From an uncultured Bacteroidota bacterium (GTDB lineage Bacteria; Bacteroidota; Bacteroidia; Flavobacteriales; Flavobacteriaceae), in NCBI GenBank assembly GCA_913062555.1, contig CAJXVU010000003.1, forward strand, positions 62,001-126,000: a DNA stretch of 64,000 bases, given 5' to 3'. The translations under genes were made by a program, and so were the position numbers. Numbering within the stretch: the first letter of the stretch is position 1; the number at the start of each line of letters is the position of its first letter. The notes under the pieces were generated by a model, which worked only from the letters and a program-made list of their open reading frames with translations, made no database searches and was not told the origin of the DNA. Of the stretch, positions 9,660 to 19,122 are shown piece by piece.

Positions 9660-9691
9660 CAAAAATAAACGAATATTACAGTTTATGCAAA
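9660..9691 (-). promoter_or_regulatory. Bacteroidota-type promoter for the amino-acid dehydrogenase
   Basis: Read on the minus strand, TTTG (9688-9691) is followed after 20 bases by TATTTTTG (9660-9667). This matches the Bacteroidota consensus TTTG-N19/20-TAnnTTTG. The predicted start would give a leader of about 50-65 bases. Confidence 0.65.
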
Positions 9692-9747
9692 AAAATAGAC
9701 CAAAAATTGAGAAAACATCAAAGCCACGTAGAGCATAAAAATTGCAA

Positions 9748-11514
9748 ATGAAAGAATTAAAACACCTTAATAAGTATTTTTTTAAGTATAAATACAGTCT
9801 TTTAGTGGGGGTAGTCATTACTGTAATAGCCCGAATATTCTTGTTATTCACCCCAAGACTAATTAGACAATCAATTAATGTTGTAGATCAATATAGAAAG
9901 GGTATTGTTACAGATATAGCCGTTGTTAAATCTGAGCTTATTCTTAATATTGTCTATATAGTTGGTGCGGCTTTAATCGCCGGGTTATTTACGTTTCTAA
10001 TGCGTCAAACCATTATTAATGTCTCGCGATATATTGAATTCGATTTAAAAAACGAAGTCTATCAGCAATACCAAAAACTCTCTTTAAGCTTCTATAAAAG
10101 GAATAGAACCGGAGATTTAATGAATAGAATTAGTGAAGATGTTGGTAAGGTACGTATGTATGTAGGTCCTGCAATCATGTATACAATCAATACAATCACC
10201 TTATTTGTGATCGCTCTTATATATATGTTTAATGAAGCGCCAATACTCACATTGTACACCATTATCCCACTTCCAATTCTATCGGTTGCTATTTACATAT
10301 TGAGTAAAGCCATTCATAAACGCAGTACTATAGTCCAGGAATATTTATCAAAACTTTCAACCTATTCGCAAGAATCTTTTAGTGGGATTTCGGTAATTAA
10401 GGCCTACGGTATAGAACCACAAACCAATATTGCTTTTGATACCCTTTCAACCGAAAATAAGGAAAAACAACTTGACCTTACAAGAGTGCAAGCTTTATTT
10501 TTCCCATTAATGATTTTGCTTATTGGCGCCAGTAATTTATTGGTAATCTATGTCGGAGGTATGCAATATATAAATGGAGAAATAGAAAGTCTGGGTACCA
10601 TTGCAGAATTTATTATTTATGTAAATATGCTTACATGGCCAGTTGCAACCGTGGGTTGGGTAACTTCTATTGTACAGCAAGCAGAAGCCTCACAAAAACG
10701 AATCAATGAATTTTTAAAAGAAGAACCTGAAATTCAAAATACGGTGGAAACACCCACTGAAATTAAGGGTAGTATTACTTTTAATAAGGTGTCCTTCACC
10801 TATGATGATACCAATATTCAAGCTTTGAAAGACCTTAGTTTTGAAATTAATTATGGTGATACCTTAGCCATTATTGGCAAAACGGGATCAGGAAAATCTA
10901 CGATTTTAGATTTAATTGGGCGATTATATGATATTGACTCTGGTGAAATTTTAATTGATGATACGTCAATCGAAAAAGTAAACCTTACGAGTTTGCGCAA
11001 TAACATAGGTTTTGTTCCTCAAGATGCCTTTTTATTTTCTGATTCTATTGAAAATAATATCAAATTTGGATCTGTAAATGCGACTGATAAGGATGTAGAA
11101 CAAGCGGCAAAAGACGCTGTAGTACATAAAAACATTAGCAAATTTTCCAAAGGATATGGTACTGTTTTGGGTGAACGTGGTATTACACTATCTGGTGGAC
11201 AAAAACAGAGGGTATCTATCGCAAGAGCAATCATTAAAAAGCCTAATATTTTATTACTGGATGATTGTTTGTCGGCAGTAGATACTGAAACCGAAGAAAA
11301 AATTCTAAGTAATTTAAATAAAATCACAAAAGGAAAAACAACCATTATTGTGAGTCATAGAATTTCTTCGGCAAAAAATGCAAACAAAATAATTGTATTA
11401 GACCAAGGGTCTATTACTCAGGAAGGTACGCATGAAACGCTTATAAGTAAGGATGGTTATTACAAAGAGCTCTATTTAAAACAATTGTCGGAGAACTCGA
11501 AACCAAATTTATAA
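9748..11514 (+). CDS. ABC transporter, fused permease and ATPase (exporter type)
   Basis: A 588-aa half-transporter expected to work as a dimer in the inner membrane. Residues about 1-310 hold six membrane segments of the type 1 exporter fold, including the NRTGDLMNRISEDV coupling region. The C-terminal ATPase has Walker A IIGKTGSGKST near 376, the Q-loop in FVPQDAFLFSDSI, signature LSGGQKQR, Walker B ILLLDDCLSAVD and H-loop VSHRI. The substrate (drug or lipid) cannot be read from sequence. The start is taken as the ATG at 9748 rather than the TTG two codons earlier. It is divergent from the dehydrogenase. Confidence 0.92.
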   Translation: MKELKHLNKYFFKYKYSLLVGVVITVIARIFLLFTPRLIRQSINVVDQYRKGIVTDIAVVKSELILNIVYIVGAALIAGLFTFLMRQTIINVSRYIEFDLKNEVYQQYQKLSLSFYKRNRTGDLMNRISEDVGKVRMYVGPAIMYTINTITLFVIALIYMFNEAPILTLYTIIPLPILSVAIYILSKAIHKRSTIVQEYLSKLSTYSQESFSGISVIKAYGIEPQTNIAFDTLSTENKEKQLDLTRVQALFFPLMILLIGASNLLVIYVGGMQYINGEIESLGTIAEFIIYVNMLTWPVATVGWVTSIVQQAEASQKRINEFLKEEPEIQNTVETPTEIKGSITFNKVSFTYDDTNIQALKDLSFEINYGDTLAIIGKTGSGKSTILDLIGRLYDIDSGEILIDDTSIEKVNLTSLRNNIGFVPQDAFLFSDSIENNIKFGSVNATDKDVEQAAKDAVVHKNISKFSKGYGTVLGERGITLSGGQKQRVSIARAIIKKPNILLLDDCLSAVDTETEEKILSNLNKITKGKTTIIVSHRISSAKNANKIIVLDQGSITQEGTHETLISKDGYYKELYLKQLSENSKPNL

Positions 11515-11672
11515 TTTTGAAAAAACAACATTATTGTCGGGCTAGTCATTGCCGACAAATAAATGTTAAATTTGGTCTGACAGAAAAGAAATCTCAGATT
11601 TAGTTGGTTGCTAAACTTATTTTTTAGATTTTTGAAACACAAAATTAAAAAACAAAACCTAACACGACTACT

Positions 11673-12101
11673 ATGAGGAATAATGATATGATGGAGAAAG
11701 AAGAGATCTTTTCAAAAGTTTTAAGAGCGGGAAGACGTACTTATTTCTTTGATGTAAGAGCTACCAAAGCAGGGGATTATTATCTTACTATTACTGAAAG
11801 TAAAAAATTCACAAATGACGATGGTTCATTTCATTACAAAAAACACAAAATCTATTTATACAAAGAAGACTTTTCTGAGTTTAATAGTATTTTAAGTGAA
11901 ATGACCGACTATGTTATTCAGGAAAAAGGCTCAGAAGTAATTAGTGAGCGTCACCAAAAAGATTATAAAAGAGAAGAGTATACCACAACAAGTGATGCCT
12001 CTGTAGCTGAGGATGCACCCGTATCAGAGGATGCAGCTGTGCCAGAGGATGCGCCAGTGTCTTCTGAAAGTTTTACAGACATTAATTTTGAGGACATATA
12101 A
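11673..12101 (+). CDS. DUF3276 / PUR-alpha-like nucleic-acid-binding protein
   Basis: A 142-aa protein. Residues about 8-85 match the DUF3276 PUR repeat fold (EIFSKVLRAGRRTYFFDVRA, KAGDYYLTITESKKF, HKIYLYKEDFSEF), a single-stranded DNA/RNA-binding fold. A charged linker follows, then an acidic tail (residues 111-128) made of near-identical hexapeptides, VAEDAP-VSEDAA-VPEDAP. The start at 11673 gives MRNNDMMEKEE; ATGs at 11688 or 11691 are also possible. A strong terminator lies about 105 bases after the stop. Confidence 0.85.
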   Translation: MRNNDMMEKEEIFSKVLRAGRRTYFFDVRATKAGDYYLTITESKKFTNDDGSFHYKKHKIYLYKEDFSEFNSILSEMTDYVIQEKGSEVISERHQKDYKREEYTTTSDASVAEDAPVSEDAAVPEDAPVSSESFTDINFEDI

Positions 12102-12207
12102 TACTTATATTGAATCAATGTAAATATTTCTGATTTCTGTGATCCTTGGATGTCAATTTATGATACATCCGATGGCTAGAACTCTTAAAGAAATCTTAAA
12201 GCCCATA

Positions 12208-12240
12208 AAACCGTTACCTAATCGTAACGGTTTTTTTATA
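12208..12240 (+). terminator. Rho-independent terminator
   Basis: AAACCGTTAC (12208-12217) pairs with GTAACGGTTT (12224-12233) over a 6-base loop and is followed by a T-run. It ends the DUF3276 transcript and precedes the M14 peptidase gene. Confidence 0.88.
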
Positions 12241-12284
12241 TTTAGGGTCTAACTAACAAGATACCCGTCTATGCGGGAAATATT

Positions 12285-14792
12285 ATGAAAAGACTATTTT
12301 TACTTTGCTTTATGTTCTGTACTGTATTAAGTGCACAGGACAAGGTTGATTTATCGTACTATCTACCTCAAAATGTAACTTACAACCAAAATATACCAAC
12401 ACCTGAAAGCGTCGTTGGTCATCAGGTTGGTCAATGGCATATTACACATGACAAGCTCGTACAATATATGTATGCGCTTGCTGCGTCTTCTGACCGAATT
12501 ACAATTGAAAATAGGGGTAAAACTTTTGAAGATCGCCCGGTATTATTATTAACCATCACTTCTCCTGAAAATCATCAAAATCTGGATGCCATTCGGGAAA
12601 CGCATATTGCTGGTACCAATAGCAATACCACTGAAACAGCCAATAGACCAATTGTAGTTTATCAAGGTTTTTCTATTCACGGTAATGAACCTAGTGGAGC
12701 AAATGCAGGCTTATTAGCTGCTTATTATTTAGCTGCTGCTGAGGGTGACTATATTAATGAGTTATTAAAAAACACGGTTGTTTTATTCGACCCTTCTTTT
12801 AATCCAGATGGCTTACAACGATTCGCCTATTGGGCCAATACCAATAAGAGCATAAATTTAAATCCAGATCCTAGCGATAGAGAATATAGCGAAGTATGGC
12901 CTGGAGGAAGAACAAATCATTATTGGTTCGATATGAATCGGGATTGGTTGCCAGTACAACTTCCTGAATCAAGAGCAAGAATAGCTTCATTTCATAAATG
13001 GTTGCCAAATATATTGACAGACCATCACGAAATGGGAACTAATTCAACCTTCTTTTTTCAACCGGGAATTGCGTCGAGAACTCATCCTTTAACGCCTAAA
13101 TTAAATCAGGAATTAACTAAAGGAATTGCTAAATACCACGCAAAAGCCTTAGATAAATTAGGTTCATTTTATTATACCGAAGAGAGTTTTGACGATTTTT
13201 ATTATGGCAAAGGCTCTACCTTCCCGGATATTAATGGTGGGATTGGAATTTTATTCGAACAAGCGAGTTCAAGAGGGCATATTCAAGAGAGTGATAACGG
13301 CATTCTAACCTTCCCGTTTACAATTCGCAATCAGTTTACTGCAGCTTTATCGACTTTAGATGCTGCCAAAAATATGCGCGAAGACATTTTAAAATATCAG
13401 CATAACTTTTATAAAAACGCAAGAAATGAAGGTGCTAAACAAGCCGGTAAAGCCATCGTTTTTGGTGATGCAAAAGATGCCGCGAAAACCTATCATCTCG
13501 CTGAGATTTTAAATCGGCATAAAATTAAATTCCATGAGATAAAAAATGATTTTAGCGCAAATGGAAAACGATTCAAAAAAGGCTACAGTTATATCGTTCC
13601 AAAAAATCAAAAGAATACGCGTTTAATCAATGCGATGTTTGAAAAGCGCACAAAATTCCAGGACAGTTTATTTTATGATATTTCGGCCTGGACTTTCCCT
13701 TTAGCTTTTAATGTAGATTATGCCGAAGGTGTTTCAACATCCAATCTTGGTGCCGAAGTTACCGACTTACAACATATGAGTGGTAGTGTTTCTGGATCGA
13801 GTAATTATGGGTATTTAATGGAATGGCATGAATATTATACTCCAAAAATATTAAACAAAATATTGGCCAAAGGCTTACGTGCAAAAGTTGGGATGCAACC
13901 CTTTGGACTGGCTGGTAACCAATATGATTACGGTACCATTTTAATTCCTGTACAAAATCAAAAACTAAAGGCCTCAGAATTGCACAGTTTTCTGAGTAAA
14001 CTCGCAGATGAGAGTCATGTAAAATTAACCGCTGTGGCCACAGGGTTAACAACGGGTATTGACTTGGGGAGTAATCAATTTAGAGCTTTAGAACAGCCTA
14101 AAATAGCCTTATTAGTTGGTGATGGGATCTCTTCATATGATGCCGGAGAAATGTGGCATTTATTCGATACGCGTTATGATATGACCGTTACAAAATTGGA
14201 CACCAAAAGTATTGGTCGGGCAGATTTGAGTCGTTATAATACCATCATTATGGCAAATGCACGGTCTTTAAGTAAAGGTAGTACCGAGAAATTAAAAGCT
14301 TGGGTAGAAAAAGGGGGTACAATTATTGGCTATAGAAATACAGTAAAGTGGTTTAACACTCAAAAATTCGCGAAACTAGAATTCAAAAAAATGGAACGTA
14401 CTGCTAAAGATATTTCTTTTGAACAACGTCGTGATTATAGTGGTGCACAAGTTATCGGTGGTGCTATCTTTGAAGCCAATATAGACCGATCACACCCAAT
14501 TAACTTTGGATATAAAAACAATAAAATTGCAATGTTTAGAAACACTACAATTTTTATGAAACCTAACAAACACAGTTATAACAACCCTATTCAATATACT
14601 GAGAAACCAATATTAAGTGGTTATATCTCTAAGCATAATTTAGATAGCATAGGTAGTACGGTGCCTTTACAAATAAAAGGATTAGGTCGTGGTACAGTGG
14701 TTGCATTTACCGATAACACCAATTTTAGAGCATTTTGGTATGGAACCAATAGGTTGTTAATGAATGCTATTTTCTTTAGAGAAGAGTTATAA
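12285..14792 (+). CDS. Secreted M14-family zinc carboxypeptidase
   Basis: An 835-aa exported metallopeptidase with an N-terminal signal (MKRLFLLCFMFCTVLSAQ, cleavage near residue 18). The M14 domain covers about 45-360. Zinc ligands are His132 and Glu135 in SIHGNEPSG and a third His in LTDHHEMG (247/248). The likely catalytic Glu is Glu325 in GILFEQASSRG. The second half, including KIALLVGDGISSYDAGEMWHL, resembles the glutamine-amidotransferase-like regions appended to Bacteroidota M14 enzymes. It would trim peptides in the periplasm or outside the cell. Its stop overlaps the end of the convergent acyltransferase gene. Confidence 0.9.
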   Translation: MKRLFLLCFMFCTVLSAQDKVDLSYYLPQNVTYNQNIPTPESVVGHQVGQWHITHDKLVQYMYALAASSDRITIENRGKTFEDRPVLLLTITSPENHQNLDAIRETHIAGTNSNTTETANRPIVVYQGFSIHGNEPSGANAGLLAAYYLAAAEGDYINELLKNTVVLFDPSFNPDGLQRFAYWANTNKSINLNPDPSDREYSEVWPGGRTNHYWFDMNRDWLPVQLPESRARIASFHKWLPNILTDHHEMGTNSTFFFQPGIASRTHPLTPKLNQELTKGIAKYHAKALDKLGSFYYTEESFDDFYYGKGSTFPDINGGIGILFEQASSRGHIQESDNGILTFPFTIRNQFTAALSTLDAAKNMREDILKYQHNFYKNARNEGAKQAGKAIVFGDAKDAAKTYHLAEILNRHKIKFHEIKNDFSANGKRFKKGYSYIVPKNQKNTRLINAMFEKRTKFQDSLFYDISAWTFPLAFNVDYAEGVSTSNLGAEVTDLQHMSGSVSGSSNYGYLMEWHEYYTPKILNKILAKGLRAKVGMQPFGLAGNQYDYGTILIPVQNQKLKASELHSFLSKLADESHVKLTAVATGLTTGIDLGSNQFRALEQPKIALLVGDGISSYDAGEMWHLFDTRYDMTVTKLDTKSIGRADLSRYNTIIMANARSLSKGSTEKLKAWVEKGGTIIGYRNTVKWFNTQKFAKLEFKKMERTAKDISFEQRRDYSGAQVIGGAIFEANIDRSHPINFGYKNNKIAMFRNTTIFMKPNKHSYNNPIQYTEKPILSGYISKHNLDSIGSTVPLQIKGLGRGTVVAFTDNTNFRAFWYGTNRLLMNAIFFREEL

Positions 14793-15818
14793 TTTTACAG
14801 CCAATACCGTTAGCAATAAAACGCTAAGCAGATAAATAAGTGCAAGTTTTAAGGAGCATAGTATTATTAAAACAAACACTAGTATTAAAAGATATAATGG
14901 AACTAGAGTCAACGCTACTGCAAATCTAAAAGTAGACATGAACTCTAGTTCTTTTATTTTGGGCTGAATACTGAATTTCCAAATAAGGTAAGGCAGCAAT
15001 ACATTTAGGATCATTAACCCTTTTAAAAAACGTTTCAGTCCTATGATTTTAGATTTCGGTTTTTGGTGACAGTTTACAAAATTATTAGCGATACAATTAT
15101 TTACCAATTCTGGGTTTAAATAATCTACCTCCAGAACATCCAAAGTTTCCAGAGTGTCACTATATGATTTTTGAGGAATATTAGTTGTTAGTTTTGTTAT
15201 TTCACTAAACATCCTTTTTTTAAGATTTATAACTGCTTCATTCGAATTCTGAGACACAAAAGTTTGTGCCGAGATTGGTTTTCCAAAATACAATGCCACA
15301 GTATCTGGGTAATTTATAGCCTGTTGATAGTTCAAGCCCACAGGGATTAATTGTAAATCCATCTCTGGATAGGTTTCCAGTGCTCCTAACACTATTCGGG
15401 TAAAGCCTTTACTAAATGGACGTACACGCCGTTCCAAATTATGGTTCCCTTCCGGAAAAATAACCACAGCCTGTTTATTTTGAAGTAGCGCTATACATTT
15501 TTCAAAAATGGCGGTATTATTAGAAATGGTATTCCAGCCATCTCTAATTCTATAGACGGGAAGCATGCGTAAACTCTTCAGAAGCTTACTAATCAATGGT
15601 TTATTGAAAACGGCAGCACGGGTTAAAAAATATGAATAGCGACCACTTTGTGTGGCAATAAGCAAGGCATCCAATAAAGCGTTTTGGTGATTGGCAAGTA
15701 TTAAAACCGGTTTATTTTTCGGAATGTTTTCAACATTATAAAGTTTTATTCTTCTGAAATAAAAAAACATTCCTATCCTTATATATGCCCTTACAGAATA
15801 TAACCACAGCTGATTCAT
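14787..15818 (-). CDS. Lysophospholipid/glycerol-phosphate acyltransferase (PlsC-like)
   Basis: A 343-aa membrane acyltransferase probably acting in phospholipid synthesis. The catalytic motif is NHQNALLD with His44 and Asp50. The five-residue spacing, rather than the canonical four, is seen in the DHAPAT-like subgroup. The phosphate-binding FPEGNH motif follows near 125. At the C-terminus, at least two hydrophobic segments (about 270-340) anchor the protein. Its start overlaps the stop of the symporter gene by 4 bases, so the two are translationally coupled. The 3' end overlaps the convergent peptidase gene by 6 bases. Confidence 0.85.
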   Translation of the reverse strand: MNQLWLYSVRAYIRIGMFFYFRRIKLYNVENIPKNKPVLILANHQNALLDALLIATQSGRYSYFLTRAAVFNKPLISKLLKSLRMLPVYRIRDGWNTISNNTAIFEKCIALLQNKQAVVIFPEGNHNLERRVRPFSKGFTRIVLGALETYPEMDLQLIPVGLNYQQAINYPDTVALYFGKPISAQTFVSQNSNEAVINLKKRMFSEITKLTTNIPQKSYSDTLETLDVLEVDYLNPELVNNCIANNFVNCHQKPKSKIIGLKRFLKGLMILNVLLPYLIWKFSIQPKIKELEFMSTFRFAVALTLVPLYLLILVFVLIILCSLKLALIYLLSVLLLTVLAVKL

Positions 15819-16714
15819 TCCCCGGATTTTTTAGACCAATAAAAGGCAAGTAATAGCCCAGAAATGATATGCCAAATTCCCCAAAATGCGGCCAAAATTG
15901 CCATACCTCCAAGGCCTTCAAAGAATGTGAATATTAACAATAAGCCTAATCCGGAATTTTGAATTCCTGTTTCTATCGCTAATGTCTTCTGATTTTTAAA
16001 GGATAATTTAAATAGCTTGGCAATCGATAAGCCTAATAAAATTGCCAATAAGTTATGCCCTATTCCTATTAATAACACATGATGCGCATACTCATTAAAT
16101 ACATCCAAATTATTAGAAAAGGCGATAATTACAATCGCTACGAATACTATAATAGATGCCGGTTTTAAGAGCTTAGATAATTTAAGCGCCAAGCGTTCAT
16201 TTTTTTGTCGGAGTAACATGCCCAAAAACAGGGGAATACCGAGAATTATAATCACTAAGCGTACCAAATCTAATGGTTCGAGTTTTACATGTTGTAATAT
16301 TTGAGCAGTGGGTTCATACATTCCGCCATAAAACTGAAAGTTAAAAGGCGTCATAAATATTGCCAAAAAGGTAGCAAAAGCTGTTAAACTCACTGATAGT
16401 GCCGTATTACCCTTGGCGAGATGTGTCATAAAGTTTGAAATATTACCACCGGGACAAGCTGCAACCATCATCATTCCCAGAGCAATACTCGGCTGTGGTT
16501 TAATGAGTATTATGATTAAAAAGGTTAAAAGCGGTAACAAAATAAATTGTGACAATACTCCAAGTAATACCAATTTTGGTTGTTGAATAAGGCGCTTAAA
16601 GTCGTCTATACTTATTCCTAAAGCCACACCAAACATTACCACTGCTAATGCAATGTTTAAGACCCAGAGGCCATTCGCGTCGAAATTTATTTGAACATTA
16701 TCGAGCTCTTCCAT
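15815..16714 (-). CDS. Bile acid:sodium symporter (BASS) family transporter
   Basis: A 299-aa polytopic inner-membrane protein with about nine or ten hydrophobic segments. The family signature AACPGGNISNFMTHLAKGNTALS lies near residues 83-105, and ETGIQNSGLGLLL lies near 240. Bacterial BASS proteins take up organic anions such as 2-oxoacids or pantoate with sodium; the substrate here is unknown. It starts 4 bases after csaA ends and overlaps the acyltransferase start. Confidence 0.88.
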   Translation of the reverse strand: MEELDNVQINFDANGLWVLNIALAVVMFGVALGISIDDFKRLIQQPKLVLLGVLSQFILLPLLTFLIIILIKPQPSIALGMMMVAACPGGNISNFMTHLAKGNTALSVSLTAFATFLAIFMTPFNFQFYGGMYEPTAQILQHVKLEPLDLVRLVIIILGIPLFLGMLLRQKNERLALKLSKLLKPASIIVFVAIVIIAFSNNLDVFNEYAHHVLLIGIGHNLLAILLGLSIAKLFKLSFKNQKTLAIETGIQNSGLGLLLIFTFFEGLGGMAILAAFWGIWHIISGLLLAFYWSKKSGE

Positions 16715-16718
16715 ATCA

Positions 16719-17054
16719 CTAGGCCACTGTTGATCCGTTTTTTACTTGCTCCTCTGGTTTGAGTAAAATTACATCCTTACCATTGACCGCCCCCATCACC
16801 AAACACTCACTCATAAAATTAGCAATCTGTTTTTTCGGAAAATTAACTGTCGCCACAATTTGACGGTTTAATAAATCAGCTTTACTGTACAATGTTGTGA
16901 TTTGTGCAGATGATTTTCTGATTCCTAAATCGCCAAAATCTATGGTCAATTGATAGGCCGGTTGCCGTGCTTTTGGAAAGTCCTTGACTTCTATTATGGT
17001 CCCTACACGAAGATCAACTTTTGTAAAGTCCTCGAAAGTAATGGTATTACTCAT
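16719..17054 (-). CDS. csaA: CsaA-type tRNA-binding-domain protein
   Basis: A 111-aa OB-fold protein made entirely of the EMAP-II/tRNA-binding domain (FEDFTKVDLRVGTIIEVKDF, then KSSAQITTLY, and FMSECLVMGA near the end). CsaA dimerises, binds tRNA and was described as an export-related chaperone in Bacillus. The role in Bacteroidota is unproven. It is the first gene of a tight csaA-BASS-acyltransferase run and is divergent from a redoxin gene. Confidence 0.92.
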   Translation of the reverse strand: MSNTITFEDFTKVDLRVGTIIEVKDFPKARQPAYQLTIDFGDLGIRKSSAQITTLYSKADLLNRQIVATVNFPKKQIANFMSECLVMGAVNGKDVILLKPEEQVKNGSTVA

Positions 17055-17126
17055 TAATGCATTTTATTAGTTAGTTGTTGAATATATAAATTATAATTTA
17101 TAATTTATAGTTAACCGATGTTTCTT

Positions 17127-17134
17127 TATCTTTG
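17127..17134 (+). promoter_or_regulatory. -7 promoter element of the redoxin gene
   Basis: TATCTTTG matches TAnnTTTG exactly. A TTTA lies 19 bases upstream in place of the usual TTTG. Predicted leader is about 24 bases. Confidence 0.5.
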
Positions 17135-17160
17135 GTAGGAGCCTAAAAACATTTAAACTC

Positions 17161-17715
17161 ATGTCCAGAACAGCTTCCAATATGCTTCCCCTTGGTACGA
17201 TAGCGCCCAACTTTAATTTGTTAGATACTCATAGTGATGACTTTAAGAGTTTGGAACAGCTTAAAGGTGAAAAAGGTACGGTCATTTTTTTTATATGCAA
17301 TCACTGCCCTTTTGTTTTACATGTCAATGCCGAACTTGTGAAACTCGCTAATCATTATAATGACCAAGGTATTTCGTTTATTGGTATTTCCAGTAACGAT
17401 GTGCTTAACTACCCGCAAGATGGTCCTGTACAAATGAAAGCACAGGCTAAGTCTGAAGCCTATCCATTCCCCTATTTATACGATGAAACCCAAGACATTG
17501 CTCAAGCCTATGCTGCCGCCTGCACACCAGACACCTATGTATTCGATAGTGCTTTGAAACTCATCTATAGAGGACAATTGGATGGATCTCGCCCCGGCAA
17601 TGGCATTCCAGTTACGGGAGAAGATTTACGACATGCTTTAAACTGCGTCCTGGATGAGCAGGTGAATAATCGAGAACAAAAACCAAGTATAGGTTGTAAT
17701 ATTAAATGGAAGTAA
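17161..17715 (+). CDS. Thioredoxin-fold redoxin (AhpC/TSA-like)
   Basis: A 184-aa soluble protein. The thioredoxin-like core (APNFNLLD, then FFICNHCPFV) carries a Cys46-Asn-His-Cys49 pair at the active site. YLYDETQDIAQAYAAACTPDTYVFD supplies the cis-Pro region. RGQLDGSRPGNG near 142 matches a subfamily of redoxins of unknown partner. It is probably a thiol oxidoreductase or peroxidase. A strong -7 box lies upstream and no signal peptide is seen. Confidence 0.85.
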   Translation: MSRTASNMLPLGTIAPNFNLLDTHSDDFKSLEQLKGEKGTVIFFICNHCPFVLHVNAELVKLANHYNDQGISFIGISSNDVLNYPQDGPVQMKAQAKSEAYPFPYLYDETQDIAQAYAAACTPDTYVFDSALKLIYRGQLDGSRPGNGIPVTGEDLRHALNCVLDEQVNNREQKPSIGCNIKWK

Positions 17716-17924
17716 TTTGGTAATTACTAATCTTCTGGTCACTAGAATTTCTAAATCGGCTATAATTTCAATGCTTTGCGGTTTTTAAAAAGACAGTATA
17801 ATTATAATGAAATAATATGTAGTTTCATCCTTAACCAAAGGGAATTGATTTTTTGTTGTATCCGATTTTCTGAAGAAAATCCTGTCGGTCGACACTTAAT
17901 ATATCCCTTGGTAAACATTTAAAA

Positions 17925-18404
17925 ATGGAAAATTTCACACTTGCCAGAGTAATACATGTCATTGCGGTCATTTTATGGATTGGTGGTGTGGCTATGGTCA
18001 CCACTGTAATTATTCCGGCGGTTAAAAACCTAAAAACAAAGGAAGATCAAATTAAGACACTTGAACAAATAGAAGGAAGATTTGCTTTCCAAGCAAAAAT
18101 CACAACTTTATTGACAGGACTAACCGGGTTTTACATGATGTATGAACTTGACGCTTGGGACAGATATTTAGATTACAGATTCTGGTGGATTCACGCTATG
18201 ACTCTCGTTTGGATTTTGTTCACCTTGATTTTGTATGTATTAGAACCCTTTTTACTACATAAATTATTTGTGAAATACGCCGATAAAAATCCCGCGAAAA
18301 AATTTTCTTTTATCCATAGAGCACATTGGATGTTACTTATGTTTAGTTTGATAACTATAGCTGGCGCAGTTGCTGGAAGCCACGGGTGGTTTCTTATAAA
18401 ATAA
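17925..18404 (+). CDS. CopD/DUF2269-like four-helix membrane protein
   Basis: A 159-aa inner-membrane protein with four predicted membrane helices (about 5-27, 50-75, 88-112 and 130-155). Conserved-looking histidines are His11 in ARVIHVIAVILWIGG and others in the third and fourth helices (FWWIHAMTL, FIHRAHWML). This pattern resembles CopD and related putative heme or metal membrane domains. Function is unknown. It stands alone between the redoxin and a small hypothetical gene. Confidence 0.7.
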   Translation: MENFTLARVIHVIAVILWIGGVAMVTTVIIPAVKNLKTKEDQIKTLEQIEGRFAFQAKITTLLTGLTGFYMMYELDAWDRYLDYRFWWIHAMTLVWILFTLILYVLEPFLLHKLFVKYADKNPAKKFSFIHRAHWMLLMFSLITIAGAVAGSHGWFLIK

Positions 18405-18556
18405 ATGAAAGGAAAATTGAGATGGTATTTCGTGTGCTTTTATTTTGTAGGATTAATCAGGGGCGATTATAATTAAAAAGTTTACCTTGGTTTTTACATA
18501 AACGATTTATAGTTAGCTATAACTATATACATACGTTAGGCACATTTATAGGTGAA

Positions 18557-18868
18557 ATGAATAAATTAGATTTTAGTATATCATTGAGAGAAAAAGGAAT
18601 TGATTCAGGGGATATAAAAAAGAAAATGAAAGAGAATGGATTTGAGGATTCTGAAATACAGTATTATTTAAAAAAATCGGATGAAATTTTTCTAAACCAA
18701 TACATTCAATATAAGACATCGAAGTCCAAAAAAAACAATCGTAGTATAAAAATGATAGCTCTTGTACTTAGTCTTATACTTTTAACTGGTGTGTTTTTTG
18801 GTTATGCAACGATAGGATTGATTGGCTTATTTTTTATGTGGACTTTAGTTGGATATAGTTCCTACTGA
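18557..18868 (+). CDS. Hypothetical small membrane protein
   Basis: A 103-aa protein that I do not recognise. Residues 1-65 are charged and helical (LREKGIDSGDIKKKMKENGF is a repeat-like helix). The C-terminus has two short hydrophobic helices (about 67-83 and 86-100). It could be a short membrane-anchored adaptor. Upstream spacing is large and nothing nearby indicates a function. It is kept because the ATG start, length and amphipathic-then-membrane organisation look coding. Confidence 0.55.
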   Translation: MNKLDFSISLREKGIDSGDIKKKMKENGFEDSEIQYYLKKSDEIFLNQYIQYKTSKSKKNNRSIKMIALVLSLILLTGVFFGYATIGLIGLFFMWTLVGYSSY

Positions 18869-19041
18869 AAATAATGAATGGAGATAATTAAGAAATCAAG
18901 AGTTAAAAAAAATAAAATTGTGTCTATCACTGGCTATAAGTAATGCGCCTGAATAATTTAATCAGAAAAATATGAGATGCGAAGCCACTCGCAATGTGTA
19001 TATTTATGACTGAAAATAAAAATAGAAACAAGGCTCTCTAA

Positions 19042-19087
19042 GTAGTACGCTGATTTGAAACTTTTAGTTTTCAAATCAGCGTACTAC
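19042..19087. repeat. 19-bp perfect inverted repeat (hairpin)
   Basis: GTAGTACGCTGATTTGAAA (19042-19060) is followed by an 8-base loop and its exact reverse complement (19069-19087). No T-tract follows on either strand, so it is not a standard terminator. It lies alone in the 254-base gap before the S41 peptidase gene. Confidence 0.85.
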
Positions 19088-19122
19088 CCATAGTATCAGC
19101 GTTATGTAAAATTTGAAAATTC

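Noticed and set aside
12172-12252. 26-codon frame MARTLKEILKPIK...
   Set aside because: It runs through the terminator hairpin after the DUF3276 gene, so it is unlikely to be translated.
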